Part shown: positions 8,926 to 19,409 of the stretch, one piece after another | How the letters are laid out: every line of letters starts with the position of its first letter | Numbering within the stretch: position 1 is the first letter of the stretch | NCBI GenBank assembly: GCA_009691525.1 | Contig: SICG01000015.1 | Span: forward strand, 1-44,002 | Direction: 5' to 3' | DNA: 44,002 nucleotides | Source of the DNA: Candidatus Latescibacterota bacterium | GTDB lineage: Bacteria > Latescibacterota > UBA2968 > UBA8231 | The notes under the pieces: generated by a model | The model's input: only the letters and a program-made list of their open reading frames with translations | Told to the model about the DNA's origin: nothing | Database searches by the model: none | Translations under genes and position numbers: made by a program

Positions 8926-9998
8926 TCAGGACTGACTGGCCCGCTGCCACTCCGAATCGGGCATATCCTGGGCCAGCTTGAGGGCGCCGGTGGCCCCGGC
9001 GAATACCGGATCATCGACCGCCGTGACCCGGCAGGAGCCGAATTCCGTCAGGTTGGAACGCACTTCCTCAGCCAGGCCACGGATCTGGCTGCCGCCGCCG
9101 GCCAGCACGATGTTCTGGCGCAGTTCGTGCTGGAACTCGGAGTCGTAGGTGACGATCAGTCCGCGGGCATGGAGGATCATTTCCGGGAGGATGCTCTCAC
9201 AGGCCTCGCGCAGGCTTTCGGTGACGTCGTAGGCCTTGGGTCGGCCATTGACCTGGAAGTCGATGGTGATGACCTCCTTCTGCGAAGAGACAAAGGCGTA
9301 TTGCTCCTTGATCCGCCTGGCCATCTCCAGGGTGATGGGAGAGTCTTTGATCTTTTCCTGGAGCAGCATATGGAAGCGATTGTCGATATAATTGCCCGCT
9401 TTGGCCAGGGTGCGCTGGTCGTCGTCGGCGGGGATCGTGCCGTGCATACGGCACAGGTCAAGGGTGCCAGCGCCGATGTCGATGATCAGGGCGTTGTTGA
9501 ACAGTTCGAGTCCGTAGGCCACCAAGAAAGGTTCGGAGGCGACGATGGCATGATCGACCAAGCCATCGACCGCATCACTGACCGCCTGCCGGTCCTCGGC
9601 GGTGGAACGGGCGGGGGCGCCGATTACCGCGCGGATCTCCTGCCCGGGTTGGGGTTCGGCCAGTTCGATGATGTAGCTGGTGAGATGGCGCACAGCCTCG
9701 GCTTCACGGCTGCCAGCGTCAGCGCCAGGGGCGGAGGGGCGGTAGCGCAGGACGCCCTGCTCCTGGGCCAGATCATGTCCACGGCCATGCGGTTCTTGAG
9801 GCATTCCTCGCCGATGACGACCTTTTTCTTGAGCAGTTTGTAGGAAATGAGGTCTTTGGGCCACCCCACGACACTGGCGACGGTGCGCTGGATACCGGTG
9901 CTGGTAGCTACCGCGCTCTGCGAGGTGCCCAGGTCAATTCCTATATAGAGGATTTCGCCCGAAGGCATAGCAGATACACTGCTATCTGCGGTGGACAT
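8926..9998 (-). CDS. MamK-like bacterial actin (MreB/MamK superfamily), interrupted by an apparent 1-nt deletion near 9765; reconstructed ~357 aa
   Basis: N-terminal frame: LYIGIDLGTSQSAVATS...SVVGWPKDLISYKLL. Second frame: AEPQPGQEIRAVIGAPAR, IVASEPFLVAYGL, IIDIGAGTLDLC, TLAKAGNYIDNRF, NIVLAGGGSQIRGL. These match MamK signature segments as I know them. Confidence 0.8.
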
Positions 9999-10080
9999 GA
10001 CCAGTGATTCCTCCCCGGACTAACGAGATGTTGCCGATCAATTTGCATGAAAGCTAAGGGCAGGATGAGAGGAATGTCAA

Positions 10081-13000
10081 GTGGTAAATTCCGGACAATA
10101 TCTTGTGGCTAGACCGCAGCGAGTCTCTATTAGTGGAATAGTGCTTTTGCTGTTGGGCTTTGGGGTTAGTGCCCAGGTTGCCGCTGTGGAACCGCGCTTC
10201 GCTCCGCGAGAGGTGTTGGTGCGCTGGGAAGGGCGAAGGGCAAAACTAGCCGCCCGGATGGAGGTGGCAAAACTCAACGAGCGTTATGGACTGGAAAAAG
10301 AGGAAGCCCTGTGGCCTGACGCCGGACGGCTGGCCAAGGCCGCGGCAGCGGGGGCGCTGCTCGGGCGTTGGGAGAAACTGACCTTCGCCGCCTGGGTCGA
10401 CCCCGAGGAGGTGGCTGTGGCCTACGGTCACCTATCTGGGGTGGGGTTGGCCCAGCCCAATTACCTACGGCGCTTCACTGCGGTCCCCGATGATTCCCTG
10501 TACCGGCAGCAATGGAGCCTGAGTGCCATGGGCTGGGATTGGAATACTGAACCCCGGGCTGAGGGGATCGTGGTGGCCATCCTCGATTCCGGGATCGATT
10601 GGCATCACCCGGATCTGGTGGGCCAGATCTGGGAAAACCCTGTCGAGACCCAGGGCAAAGCCGGGGTGGATGACGACGGCAATGGCTATGTGGACGATGT
10701 GCGGGGCTGGGATTTCAGCGACGCCCCGGGTTTGCCTGGCGAAGGAGACTACCTGATTCGGGATGCGGAGCCCAATGACGAATCCGGCCACGGCACCCAC
10801 GTTGCCGGTATTGTGGGCGCTATCCCCAACAATCGCATCGGTATCGCCGGGGTTGCCCCCGGGGTGCGGCTGATGGTGTTGCGCGCTGGTTTCAATATGG
10901 GGGGCGGAGGTTTTCTGGAAGACGACGACGTGGCTGCAGCGCTGGTCTATGCCGCCGACCAGGGGGCCGACGTGGTCAACATGAGTTTTGGCGATCCCAA
11001 TTATTCACCCCTCATCCGCGATGTGGTGCGATATGCGGCCCAGGCCGGTTGCACCCTGGTGGCTGCGGTGGGCAACGAAAACAGCGAGGCTGTTTTCTAC
11101 CCTGCCCGCCTGGGCGAAGTCATCGCCGTGGCCGCGACCGGGCCGGGGAACGGGGTGCTGGCCTTCTCCAATTCCGGCTATAGCCTGGACCTGGCAGCGC
11201 CAGGCCAGGCGGTGCTCAGCCTGCTGCCGGGCGGGGGGTACATCGAGCGATCGGGCACCTCCATGGCTGCGGCCCAGATAAGTGGGTTGGCCGCGCTGGT
11301 CCTTGGGCGACACCCAGAATTTACTCCTCAACAAGTTCGCGGTGTCCTGACCAGCGGCGCACTCGACCTGGGCGCACTTGGCTGGGATGTACATGCCGGG
11401 GCCGGCCTGGGTCAGGTGGGGGCCAGGAAGATGGGCACCCCGCCGACCCTGCTCTTGAGTGCAGAATCAGGTGGAGAAGACAAGGTACTGGCACACCTGG
11501 AAATGACCGGGGAGGGCGCTTACGATCTGAGCTGGGGGAAAGGGGACGAACCAGCGAGCTGGAAGGTCCTGGACCAGGGGCAGGTCCAAGCCAGACGAGT
11601 GGTGGATTGGACCTGGTCTAAAGCGGGGTTGACGGAGGGAGACTACCTGCTGCGCGGCAGGTTTTTCACCCAGGAGGGCACCCTGGAGGAACGGGTGCAG
11701 ATGCAGGTGAACAGACAGGTGGGTCAGGTCCATGATTTTCGGGTGTATCCGGCCCTGGAGGGAGGGGAATGGGTCCAGGTGGCCGAATGGGAGTCCGAGG
11801 GGGGAGGGGTTGACACCCTCATCGTTCGCCGGAGGGGGTCAAGGGAGGATCTCTACCAGATTCCCGAGACCTCCACCCGGCGCCAGCACTGGTTGCGTCT
11901 GCCAGAGGATCTCTTGCCCGGTGACTACGGGGCCCAGATCGGGGCAACGGGTTTGGAGTTGGGTTTTTCCGTAGGATTTGAGACGGTTTCCCGTTGGAGC
12001 ATGGACCAGAAAGGGCTTCTCCCCGAAGGATACCTGCTCCCGGCGCTGAGTGATTTCAACGGCAACGGACTCCCCGAGGTCGTGGCCATGTTGTCCCGGG
12101 GAAACCGCTACAATCCAGTGGCCTTCTACGAGTCCGGCAAGCTGCCTGCAGCACACACCTCCCCGCTGGTCTTCATCCCCTGGGCCCTGGCCGACCTGGA
12201 CGGGGACGGGCGCCAAGAACTGGTGGCCGTGGATGCCCAGCGGGTGCGATTGATCGAGGCCCCTGATCCTCATGCTTATCCTACCCAGTCGATCTGGCAG
12301 CAGGATGATGCCTGGGGCGGGGAAGTGGCCGACCTGGATGGCGACGGCCGGGAGGAATTGCTGGCGCGTTCGGCAAAGGCGCAGTTGTTCCAGGTGATTG
12401 AGGGTCGGGGTGACAACACCTTGGTGGAGACCGGGGTCCTGCCCAACCCCACCGGGGGTAGCAACGAGCTGGGGGAAAGGCAAGTCGCCGCAGATTTGGA
12501 CGGCGACGGCCGAGGCGAATTGCTCAGCGGTGACGAGGACGGTGATCTATTCATCTACGAGGCTATCGGCGACGACACCTACCGACTCACCTGGAAGGAG
12601 GAAGGGCAGCAACTCCCGGCAGATGCCCGGCTGGTGGGAGGTGGGGTGGACCTAGATGGGGACGGCATGAAGGAGTTCGTGGTCGGCCGGCTGTACCAGG
12701 ACCCTTTTGAGGTGCAGCAGACCCGTTGGCTCATCGAGGTGTACCAGGCCAGCGGGGACAATACCTTTGTGCGGGAATGGCAGACCGCGGCGCTGGGGGG
12801 GAAGGCCGGGGGCAACGGCATTGCCCTGGGGGATTGGGATGGGGATGGGTCCATAGAGTTTGCCGTGGCCCTGCCTCCCCACCTGTACCTGTTCAGCGCT
12901 ACCGGCACGGATACCTACGGACCGGTCTGGGAGGCAGAGGCAGGCGACGCGCACCAGCCGGTCTCCGGGGATCTTGATGGAGACGGGCTGAGCGAACTGC

Positions 13001-14127
13001 TCTTCAATACCGGAGGTGGTATCGGCATCTTCTCCCGGCACCCCGGATTGGCGCCCCCAGTCGGCCTGGCTGGCCATGCAGTGGACCAAAGGGCCATCGC
13101 CCTGCGGTGGGACCCCGTTGAAGCGGCCACCAGTTATCGGGTCTACCGCGACGGAGTCTTGCTGGCCGGTCCGGTGTTCGCCCTGCATTTTGAGGACCGC
13201 CAGTTAGAGACTGGTCAGGAGTACGAGTACACCGTCACCGCCCTGACCGGGGCAGGGGAGTCGGCCCGCTCTGCCCCGGTGCGGGTGCGGCCTCAGGAGA
13301 GTCCCCGGGTGTTGGCGGTGGAACGACTGGCGACCCGCCAACTTGGGGTGGAGTTCAGCCAGGTGATGGCGGCCCCCCTGTCCTACCGGTTGCGGCTCGA
13401 TCCGGGGGTAGGTACCCCGACGTCGGTCGTGCTGGACCATTCAGGGCGGCGCCTGCTCCTGGGTTTTGAACTGGCTCTGCCAGATTCGGGGTTCTTCAAG
13501 CTCGTGTTCAAGGGGGTGGAAAATGCCCTGGGAAGTCCGCTGGCATCGGCGGACTTCGCCTTTGAACTGGAGCCGCTGCGGCAGGCGGCCAGGCTGCTGG
13601 CCGCCTGGGCAAGATCGCCCAAGGAAGTAGTAGTGCAGTTCAGCCAACCCATCCCGGACCCTGGGCCGCAGAGTTTCACCTTCGCGGGCGGGGTAACCCA
13701 GGTCACCGGAGCGCGGAGCGCAGGTGGCGAGGTGATGCTGGATCTGGACCCGCCACTGCAGCCGCTGGGCCGGCGCTACGAATTGCAGGTAAGCGCCCTG
13801 GTCGATGAGGAGGGAAACCAGATTGATGGCAAGGTGTTCCTGGACCTGGAGGCTCCCAACCTTTCCCAGGTACGGGTTTTCCCCAATCCCTTTCGCCCGG
13901 TTCGGGGAAAGGCGACCTTTGCATTTCTCCCGGCCCAGGCCCAGGTGTTCATCTTCGACCTAGAGGGTCGTTTGGTGCAGATGCTCAAAGAAGAGGAGGG
14001 AGACGGCGGGGTACTCTGGGACGGGACCAGCGCTGCCGGTCAAGCCCTGCAGTCTGGGGTTTATCTCTTTCGTGTGCTCAGTGGGGTAGACCAGTACCAG
14101 GGGAAGCTGGCGCTGATCCGGGAATAG
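10081..14127 (+). CDS. Secreted S8 subtilisin-like protease with FG-GAP/VCBS repeats, FnIII-like domain and FlgD/T9SS-like C-terminal domain
   Basis: Hydrophobic signal segment; D (VAILDSGID), H (SGHGTHVAG), S (RSGTSMAAAQISG); seven D-x-[DN]-G-[DN]-G motifs; C-terminus FPNPFRPVRG...GVLWDGTSAAGQALQSGVYLFRV. Confidence 0.9.
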   Translation: MVNSGQYLVARPQRVSISGIVLLLLGFGVSAQVAAVEPRFAPREVLVRWEGRRAKLAARMEVAKLNERYGLEKEEALWPDAGRLAKAAAAGALLGRWEKLTFAAWVDPEEVAVAYGHLSGVGLAQPNYLRRFTAVPDDSLYRQQWSLSAMGWDWNTEPRAEGIVVAILDSGIDWHHPDLVGQIWENPVETQGKAGVDDDGNGYVDDVRGWDFSDAPGLPGEGDYLIRDAEPNDESGHGTHVAGIVGAIPNNRIGIAGVAPGVRLMVLRAGFNMGGGGFLEDDDVAAALVYAADQGADVVNMSFGDPNYSPLIRDVVRYAAQAGCTLVAAVGNENSEAVFYPARLGEVIAVAATGPGNGVLAFSNSGYSLDLAAPGQAVLSLLPGGGYIERSGTSMAAAQISGLAALVLGRHPEFTPQQVRGVLTSGALDLGALGWDVHAGAGLGQVGARKMGTPPTLLLSAESGGEDKVLAHLEMTGEGAYDLSWGKGDEPASWKVLDQGQVQARRVVDWTWSKAGLTEGDYLLRGRFFTQEGTLEERVQMQVNRQVGQVHDFRVYPALEGGEWVQVAEWESEGGGVDTLIVRRRGSREDLYQIPETSTRRQHWLRLPEDLLPGDYGAQIGATGLELGFSVGFETVSRWSMDQKGLLPEGYLLPALSDFNGNGLPEVVAMLSRGNRYNPVAFYESGKLPAAHTSPLVFIPWALADLDGDGRQELVAVDAQRVRLIEAPDPHAYPTQSIWQQDDAWGGEVADLDGDGREELLARSAKAQLFQVIEGRGDNTLVETGVLPNPTGGSNELGERQVAADLDGDGRGELLSGDEDGDLFIYEAIGDDTYRLTWKEEGQQLPADARLVGGGVDLDGDGMKEFVVGRLYQDPFEVQQTRWLIEVYQASGDNTFVREWQTAALGGKAGGNGIALGDWDGDGSIEFAVALPPHLYLFSATGTDTYGPVWEAEAGDAHQPVSGDLDGDGLSELLFNTGGGIGIFSRHPGLAPPVGLAGHAVDQRAIALRWDPVEAATSYRVYRDGVLLAGPVFALHFEDRQLETGQEYEYTVTALTGAGESARSAPVRVRPQESPRVLAVERLATRQLGVEFSQVMAAPLSYRLRLDPGVGTPTSVVLDHSGRRLLLGFELALPDSGFFKLVFKGVENALGSPLASADFAFELEPLRQAARLLAAWARSPKEVVVQFSQPIPDPGPQSFTFAGGVTQVTGARSAGGEVMLDLDPPLQPLGRRYELQVSALVDEEGNQIDGKVFLDLEAPNLSQVRVFPNPFRPVRGKATFAFLPAQAQVFIFDLEGRLVQMLKEEEGDGGVLWDGTSAAGQALQSGVYLFRVLSGVDQYQGKLALIRE

Positions 14128-14181
14128 GATATTGGCATTGAGGGTATTTCTGCGTACTCTTAGGCGAAAAAGGAGGCCAAA

Positions 14182-15189
14182 ATGGTTCGTATCGGTATCG
14201 CCGGCATGGGATTCATGGGCGTGACCCACTTTAGGGCTATCGAGAAGATCAAGGGTGCCAAGGTCGTGGCTATCTGCACCCGCGACCAAAAGAAACTGCG
14301 GGGGGATTGGCGCAAGGTGCAGGGAAACTTTGGGGGGGGTGGTGGGTTACAGGATGTGGCGAAGTTGGACTGCTACGCCGATCTAGATGACCTGCTGGCC
14401 GATCCCAGGGTGGACTTGGTGGATCTCTGTCTGCCCACCTGTATGCATGTGGAATGGAGCGTCAAGGCCCTGGAAGCAGGCAAACACCTGCTGCTCGAAA
14501 AACCCGTCGCCCTCGATCTGCAGGGTGCCGACCGCATCCTGGCTGCGGCGCGCAAGAACCAACGGCTGTTCATGGTGGCACACGTGCTCCGGTATTTCCC
14601 CGAATTTCGGCTGATCAAGGAACTGGTAGAGCAGGGCACCTTCGGGCCGGTGTTGGCGGCTCATTTTAAACGCATCATCGCCCGTCCAGCCTGGTGGGAT
14701 GCCAAGGACCTGGAGCGCACGGGCGGGCCGGCCATCGATCTGCACATCCACGATGCCGATTTCGTCCAGTACCTCTTTGGTATGCCAGAGGCGGTGACTT
14801 CGAGCGGTTACCTGGGCCGGGCCGGGGTGGTGGAGCATCTTCATACCCACTACCATTTCGCTGGCATGGCCATCACTGCCGAGGCAGGCTGGCTCTCGCA
14901 GCAAGGGTGCCCTTTCGAGCACGGGTATGATGTCTACTTTGAGAAAGCTACCCTCAAATACAACTCCTCCTGGGGCCAACCCCCGCTGCTCCTGACCCGC
15001 GACGGCAAGAAGAAACATCCAAAGCTGCCGGGGAAGGACGGATTCGCGGGGGAATTGGCCGAGGCGGTGAAGGCGGTCCAGGCCGGAAAGGAATCGGCGG
15101 TGCTCTCAGGTCAGAGCGCTCGCAACTCCCTGCGCCTGTGCCTGCGCGAGATTCAGTCGATCAGGAGTGGGAGGAGGGTGAAGGTCTGA
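14182..15189 (+). CDS. Gfo/Idh/MocA family oxidoreductase
   Basis: MVRIGIAGMGFMGVTHFRAI Rossmann motif, LLLEKPVALDLQGADRI; AAAAGGAGG RBS. Confidence 0.9.
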   Translation: MVRIGIAGMGFMGVTHFRAIEKIKGAKVVAICTRDQKKLRGDWRKVQGNFGGGGGLQDVAKLDCYADLDDLLADPRVDLVDLCLPTCMHVEWSVKALEAGKHLLLEKPVALDLQGADRILAAARKNQRLFMVAHVLRYFPEFRLIKELVEQGTFGPVLAAHFKRIIARPAWWDAKDLERTGGPAIDLHIHDADFVQYLFGMPEAVTSSGYLGRAGVVEHLHTHYHFAGMAITAEAGWLSQQGCPFEHGYDVYFEKATLKYNSSWGQPPLLLTRDGKKKHPKLPGKDGFAGELAEAVKAVQAGKESAVLSGQSARNSLRLCLREIQSIRSGRRVKV

Positions 15190-15502
15190 TCGTTATGTCC
15201 CCGGGTTTCCAGCTGTTCAGGGCGCGGGCGAATTGAAGGTCGGAGCGGGTCAGGGCCTTCTCGCTGTGGGTGGTCAGGGCTAGGGAGATCATTTTCATGC
15301 CGGTGTTCAGCGAAAAATCCGGGTGGTGGTTCTGTTCGGTGATGGTCCTCGTCAGGTGGTTAAGGAAAGAAGTGATATCGCGAAAATTCCTGAAGACGAA
15401 GCTGCGGCTGAGTACGGCTTCACTCCGGGCCCAGCCCTCCAGGGTCTTCAGTTCCTCGTCCACTTGGGCTGCGTTCAAAACCGATTTGTCTTCGCTTGCC
15501 AT
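15161..15502 (-). CDS. 4a-hydroxytetrahydrobiopterin (pterin-4a-carbinolamine) dehydratase
   Basis: ITEQNHHPDFSLNTG...LALTTHSEKALTRSDLQFA, the PCD/DCoH signature. Confidence 0.88.
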   Translation of the reverse strand: MASEDKSVLNAAQVDEELKTLEGWARSEAVLSRSFVFRNFRDITSFLNHLTRTITEQNHHPDFSLNTGMKMISLALTTHSEKALTRSDLQFARALNSWKPGDITIRPSPSSHS

Positions 15503-15549
15503 TTATCCTCCGCATCGGGGTTTGGGCGAGTAGTTCCAGCCTGCTTGGG

Positions 15550-16668
15550 TTATGAATGGGCCAGGATCTCGCGCAGACGGTCGGCGATGATTTCGGCCTC
15601 ACCCTCCTGCAGAGTCTGGGGGCCAAAGGAGAGGGCCTGGCCCCCGCCGCCGGCCCAGATGGAGGGTTCCCCCTCGTGTAATGCGGTCAGTACCTGGGTG
15701 GCCGTGTGGGGCGCTGCGGGGGAAAAGTGCAGGTGTACCACCGGACAGGCCGGCGGGAATTTGTTGGCGAAGGGCGGGGTGTATTCCGCCCGCAAACCGG
15801 GGACCTGGTCGGCCACTGCGCCGATGGTGCGGCAACGGCGTTCCCACTCTCGGATAAGCGCCTCCTCGTCCTGGGACATGAAGAGTTCGACCGCAGTGAG
15901 CAGCCCCGCGATCTCCTCTTTGCCCACCTTCATGCCGCGGCCGATGGCCGAGTGGGGGCTGCCGTTGAGCGCGCAGGCCTCGACCAAGTCCGGGCGGCCG
16001 AGGATCAGGCCGGTGGATTGGGGGCCGAAAAGCCCCTTGCCCCCGCTGAAGACCGCCAGATCCACCCCCATGCCAGTAAGTTCCTTCAGGTAGGAACGGG
16101 GGGGGAGCTGGGCCGCAGCGTCGACGATGATCGGAACCCGTTGTTGGCGGGCGACTGGCAGCAGCTCGACCAGTTGCTCCAGAGGTTGGCTGCCGAGAAA
16201 AAAGACCACGGCGGCGGTGCGCGCCCCGATGGCATTGGCATAATCGGCGGTGCTCACCTGCTGGGGGGTGCCCACCTTGATCAGGCGTCCGCCGCAGAGT
16301 TGAAACCCCTGGTGGATATAGTAATGGCTGTCCACCAGGCTGATGATGAATTCGTCAGGTCGGCCTTCTACCTGGGGCAGCCGTTCGATGGCTTGCACGT
16401 CGGTGCCGGTCAGGCATGCGGCGCCGGCCAGCATCATGCCGCCGGCAGCACCCGAACAGATATGGGCTGCCGGCGCCCCGGTAAGCTGGGCAATACGGGC
16501 CCCGGCCTTTTCGAGCAGGTCCTCCAGAGAAACAAAATGCCGCGAGGCCTCGGCCATGGCCTGCACCACCTTTTGGGGCATGATCGAACCGCCCATGGTG
16601 GTGATGGTCCCCACGGCATTGATGAAGGTGCGCACACCCAAACGGGTGTAAAACGAATGCTCGGGCAT
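15550..16668 (-). CDS. SelA-like PLP-dependent transferase / ammonia-lyase family enzyme
   Basis: RTFINAVGTITTMGGS, ICSGAAGGMMLA, VDAAAQLPP, VFSGGKGLFGPQSTG (candidate PLP Lys). Confidence 0.8.
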   Translation of the reverse strand: MPEHSFYTRLGVRTFINAVGTITTMGGSIMPQKVVQAMAEASRHFVSLEDLLEKAGARIAQLTGAPAAHICSGAAGGMMLAGAACLTGTDVQAIERLPQVEGRPDEFIISLVDSHYYIHQGFQLCGGRLIKVGTPQQVSTADYANAIGARTAAVVFFLGSQPLEQLVELLPVARQQRVPIIVDAAAQLPPRSYLKELTGMGVDLAVFSGGKGLFGPQSTGLILGRPDLVEACALNGSPHSAIGRGMKVGKEEIAGLLTAVELFMSQDEEALIREWERRCRTIGAVADQVPGLRAEYTPPFANKFPPACPVVHLHFSPAAPHTATQVLTALHEGEPSIWAGGGGQALSFGPQTLQEGEAEIIADRLREILAHS

Positions 16669-16757
16669 CGGGAAACTCCTCTAGGCGGGCCGGCGATTGA
16701 CAGGGAAGACGGGAGAAAGTTAAGTTCTCGCTTGGAGATTTTCAAGTAGAGGGGGGT

Positions 16758-17078
16758 ATGGCCGAAAAGCATCCAGCAAAGAAAGCAGCCCCGGCGGCAA
16801 AACAGGCCTCGCTGGCTGGGTTGGCGGAGATGGAGATTAGGATCACCGTGGAGTTAGGCCGCACCGAGCTCACCCTGGAGGAGGCGATGAGTCTGGCCGA
16901 ACGCTCTATGGTGGTGGGGGACAAGCTGGCTCAAGAGCCCGTGGATGTGCGCATCAACGGCGAGTTCTTTGGACGCGGCAAGCTTGTGCTGGTGGGGGAT
17001 CACTACGGAGTGCAGTTGACCGAACTGGTGGACCAGGGAGGAGCAGCCGCGCAGTCCAAACGCCTCCGTGGCGGCTGA
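16758..17078 (+). CDS. FliN/SpoA-domain (surface presentation of antigens C-ring type) protein
   Basis: IRITVELGRTELTLEEAMSLAERSMVVGDKLAQEPVDVRINGEFFGRGKLVLVGDHYGVQLTELV, typical SpoA domain layout. Confidence 0.75.
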   Translation: MAEKHPAKKAAPAAKQASLAGLAEMEIRITVELGRTELTLEEAMSLAERSMVVGDKLAQEPVDVRINGEFFGRGKLVLVGDHYGVQLTELVDQGGAAAQSKRLRGG

Positions 17079-17080
17079 AA

Positions 17081-17124
17081 CAAAAATAAAAAGACAGGGA
17101 CGGAGAATACTCCCCGCCCCTGTC
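17081..17124 (-). terminator. Rho-independent terminator of groL
   Basis: GACAGGGACGGAG-AATA-CTCCCCGCCCCTGTC stem-loop; read on minus strand it is followed by TTTTTATTTTTG. Confidence 0.75.
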
Positions 17125-17159
17125 GTGTACCCTTACCCTAGCGCCGAACTACTGCGGTT

Positions 17160-18785
<1,626 letters not shown>

Positions 18786-18833
18786 AATTTTTATTTCCTC
18801 AGTTTAGTCGTGCGCTGTATCAGGGGGGTGAGG

Positions 18834-19127
18834 TCACTCGACGATGGCAAGGATGTCATCTTCGCGCATGATGAGGTAGTCCTCACCATCGAGCTTGACT
18901 TCGGTGCCTGAGTACTTGCCGATCAGGACCTTATCGCCCTTCTTGACCTCAAGAGGAATCCGCTTGCCCTCCTCGAGCCGGCCGTGACCGACAGCAACAA
19001 CCTCGGCCTCCTGGGGCTTTTCCTTGGCGGTGTCGGGGATGATGATGCCCCCGACCTTCTGCTCTGCATCGGTTTCGAGGCGCTTGACCAGCACGCGATC
19101 AGCCAGAGGTTTGATCTTGGTCTTCAT
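18834..19127 (-). CDS. groES: 10 kDa co-chaperonin GroES
   Basis: [13 protein letters not shown]...[22 protein letters not shown]...EDDILAIVE. Confidence 0.98.
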   Translation of the reverse strand: MKTKIKPLADRVLVKRLETDAEQKVGGIIIPDTAKEKPQEAEVVAVGHGRLEEGKRIPLEVKKGDKVLIGKYSGTEVKLDGEDYLIMREDDILAIVE

Positions 19128-19239
19128 TTAGAATAGCTCCTATGATTTGAGGGGTGTTAGTGATGCCCTTTCCTTAGGCAAAGAGTGTGCCACAAGGCAT
19201 GGCCTATTCATAAGATTAAAAAAAACAACGCATAACATC

Positions 19240-19253
19240 TATACACTTGTATA
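19240..19253. repeat. 14-bp palindrome TATACA-CT-TGTATA in the groES upstream region
   Basis: Direct reading of the sequence; 6-bp perfect arms. Confidence 0.5.
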
Positions 19254-19278
19254 AATACTGAAATCGCAAGTAAAGGGG

Positions 19279-19409
19279 ATTGCCAAAACGAGAAAATATT
19301 CAATGGCCCAGACTCAGTTACTAGGCATAATGTCCACATAAATGGCGAAAAAACAACGGAATTATCAAAATGGGAATTCTCTCGAATGGGGACTTCTCAT
19401 TTTGGCAAT
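19279..19409. promoter_or_regulatory. Three copies of a ~16-bp motif (consensus ATTGCCAAAATGAGAA)
   Basis: 19279-19294 ATTGCCAAAACGAGAA (+); 19361-19376 ATTATCAAAATGGGAA (+); 19394-19409 reverse complement ATTGCCAAAATGAGAA (-). Confidence 0.55.

Noticed and set aside
8360-9998. Magnetosome gene island
   Set aside because: Only a MamK-like actin is present; no other mam/mad/mms gene recognised in the window, so a magnetotaxis claim is unsupported.
12030-13050. Recent tandem DNA duplication in the protease gene
   Set aside because: The repetition is at protein level (DxDGDG motifs) with divergent intervening DNA, so it is an old propeller repeat, not a recent tandem array.
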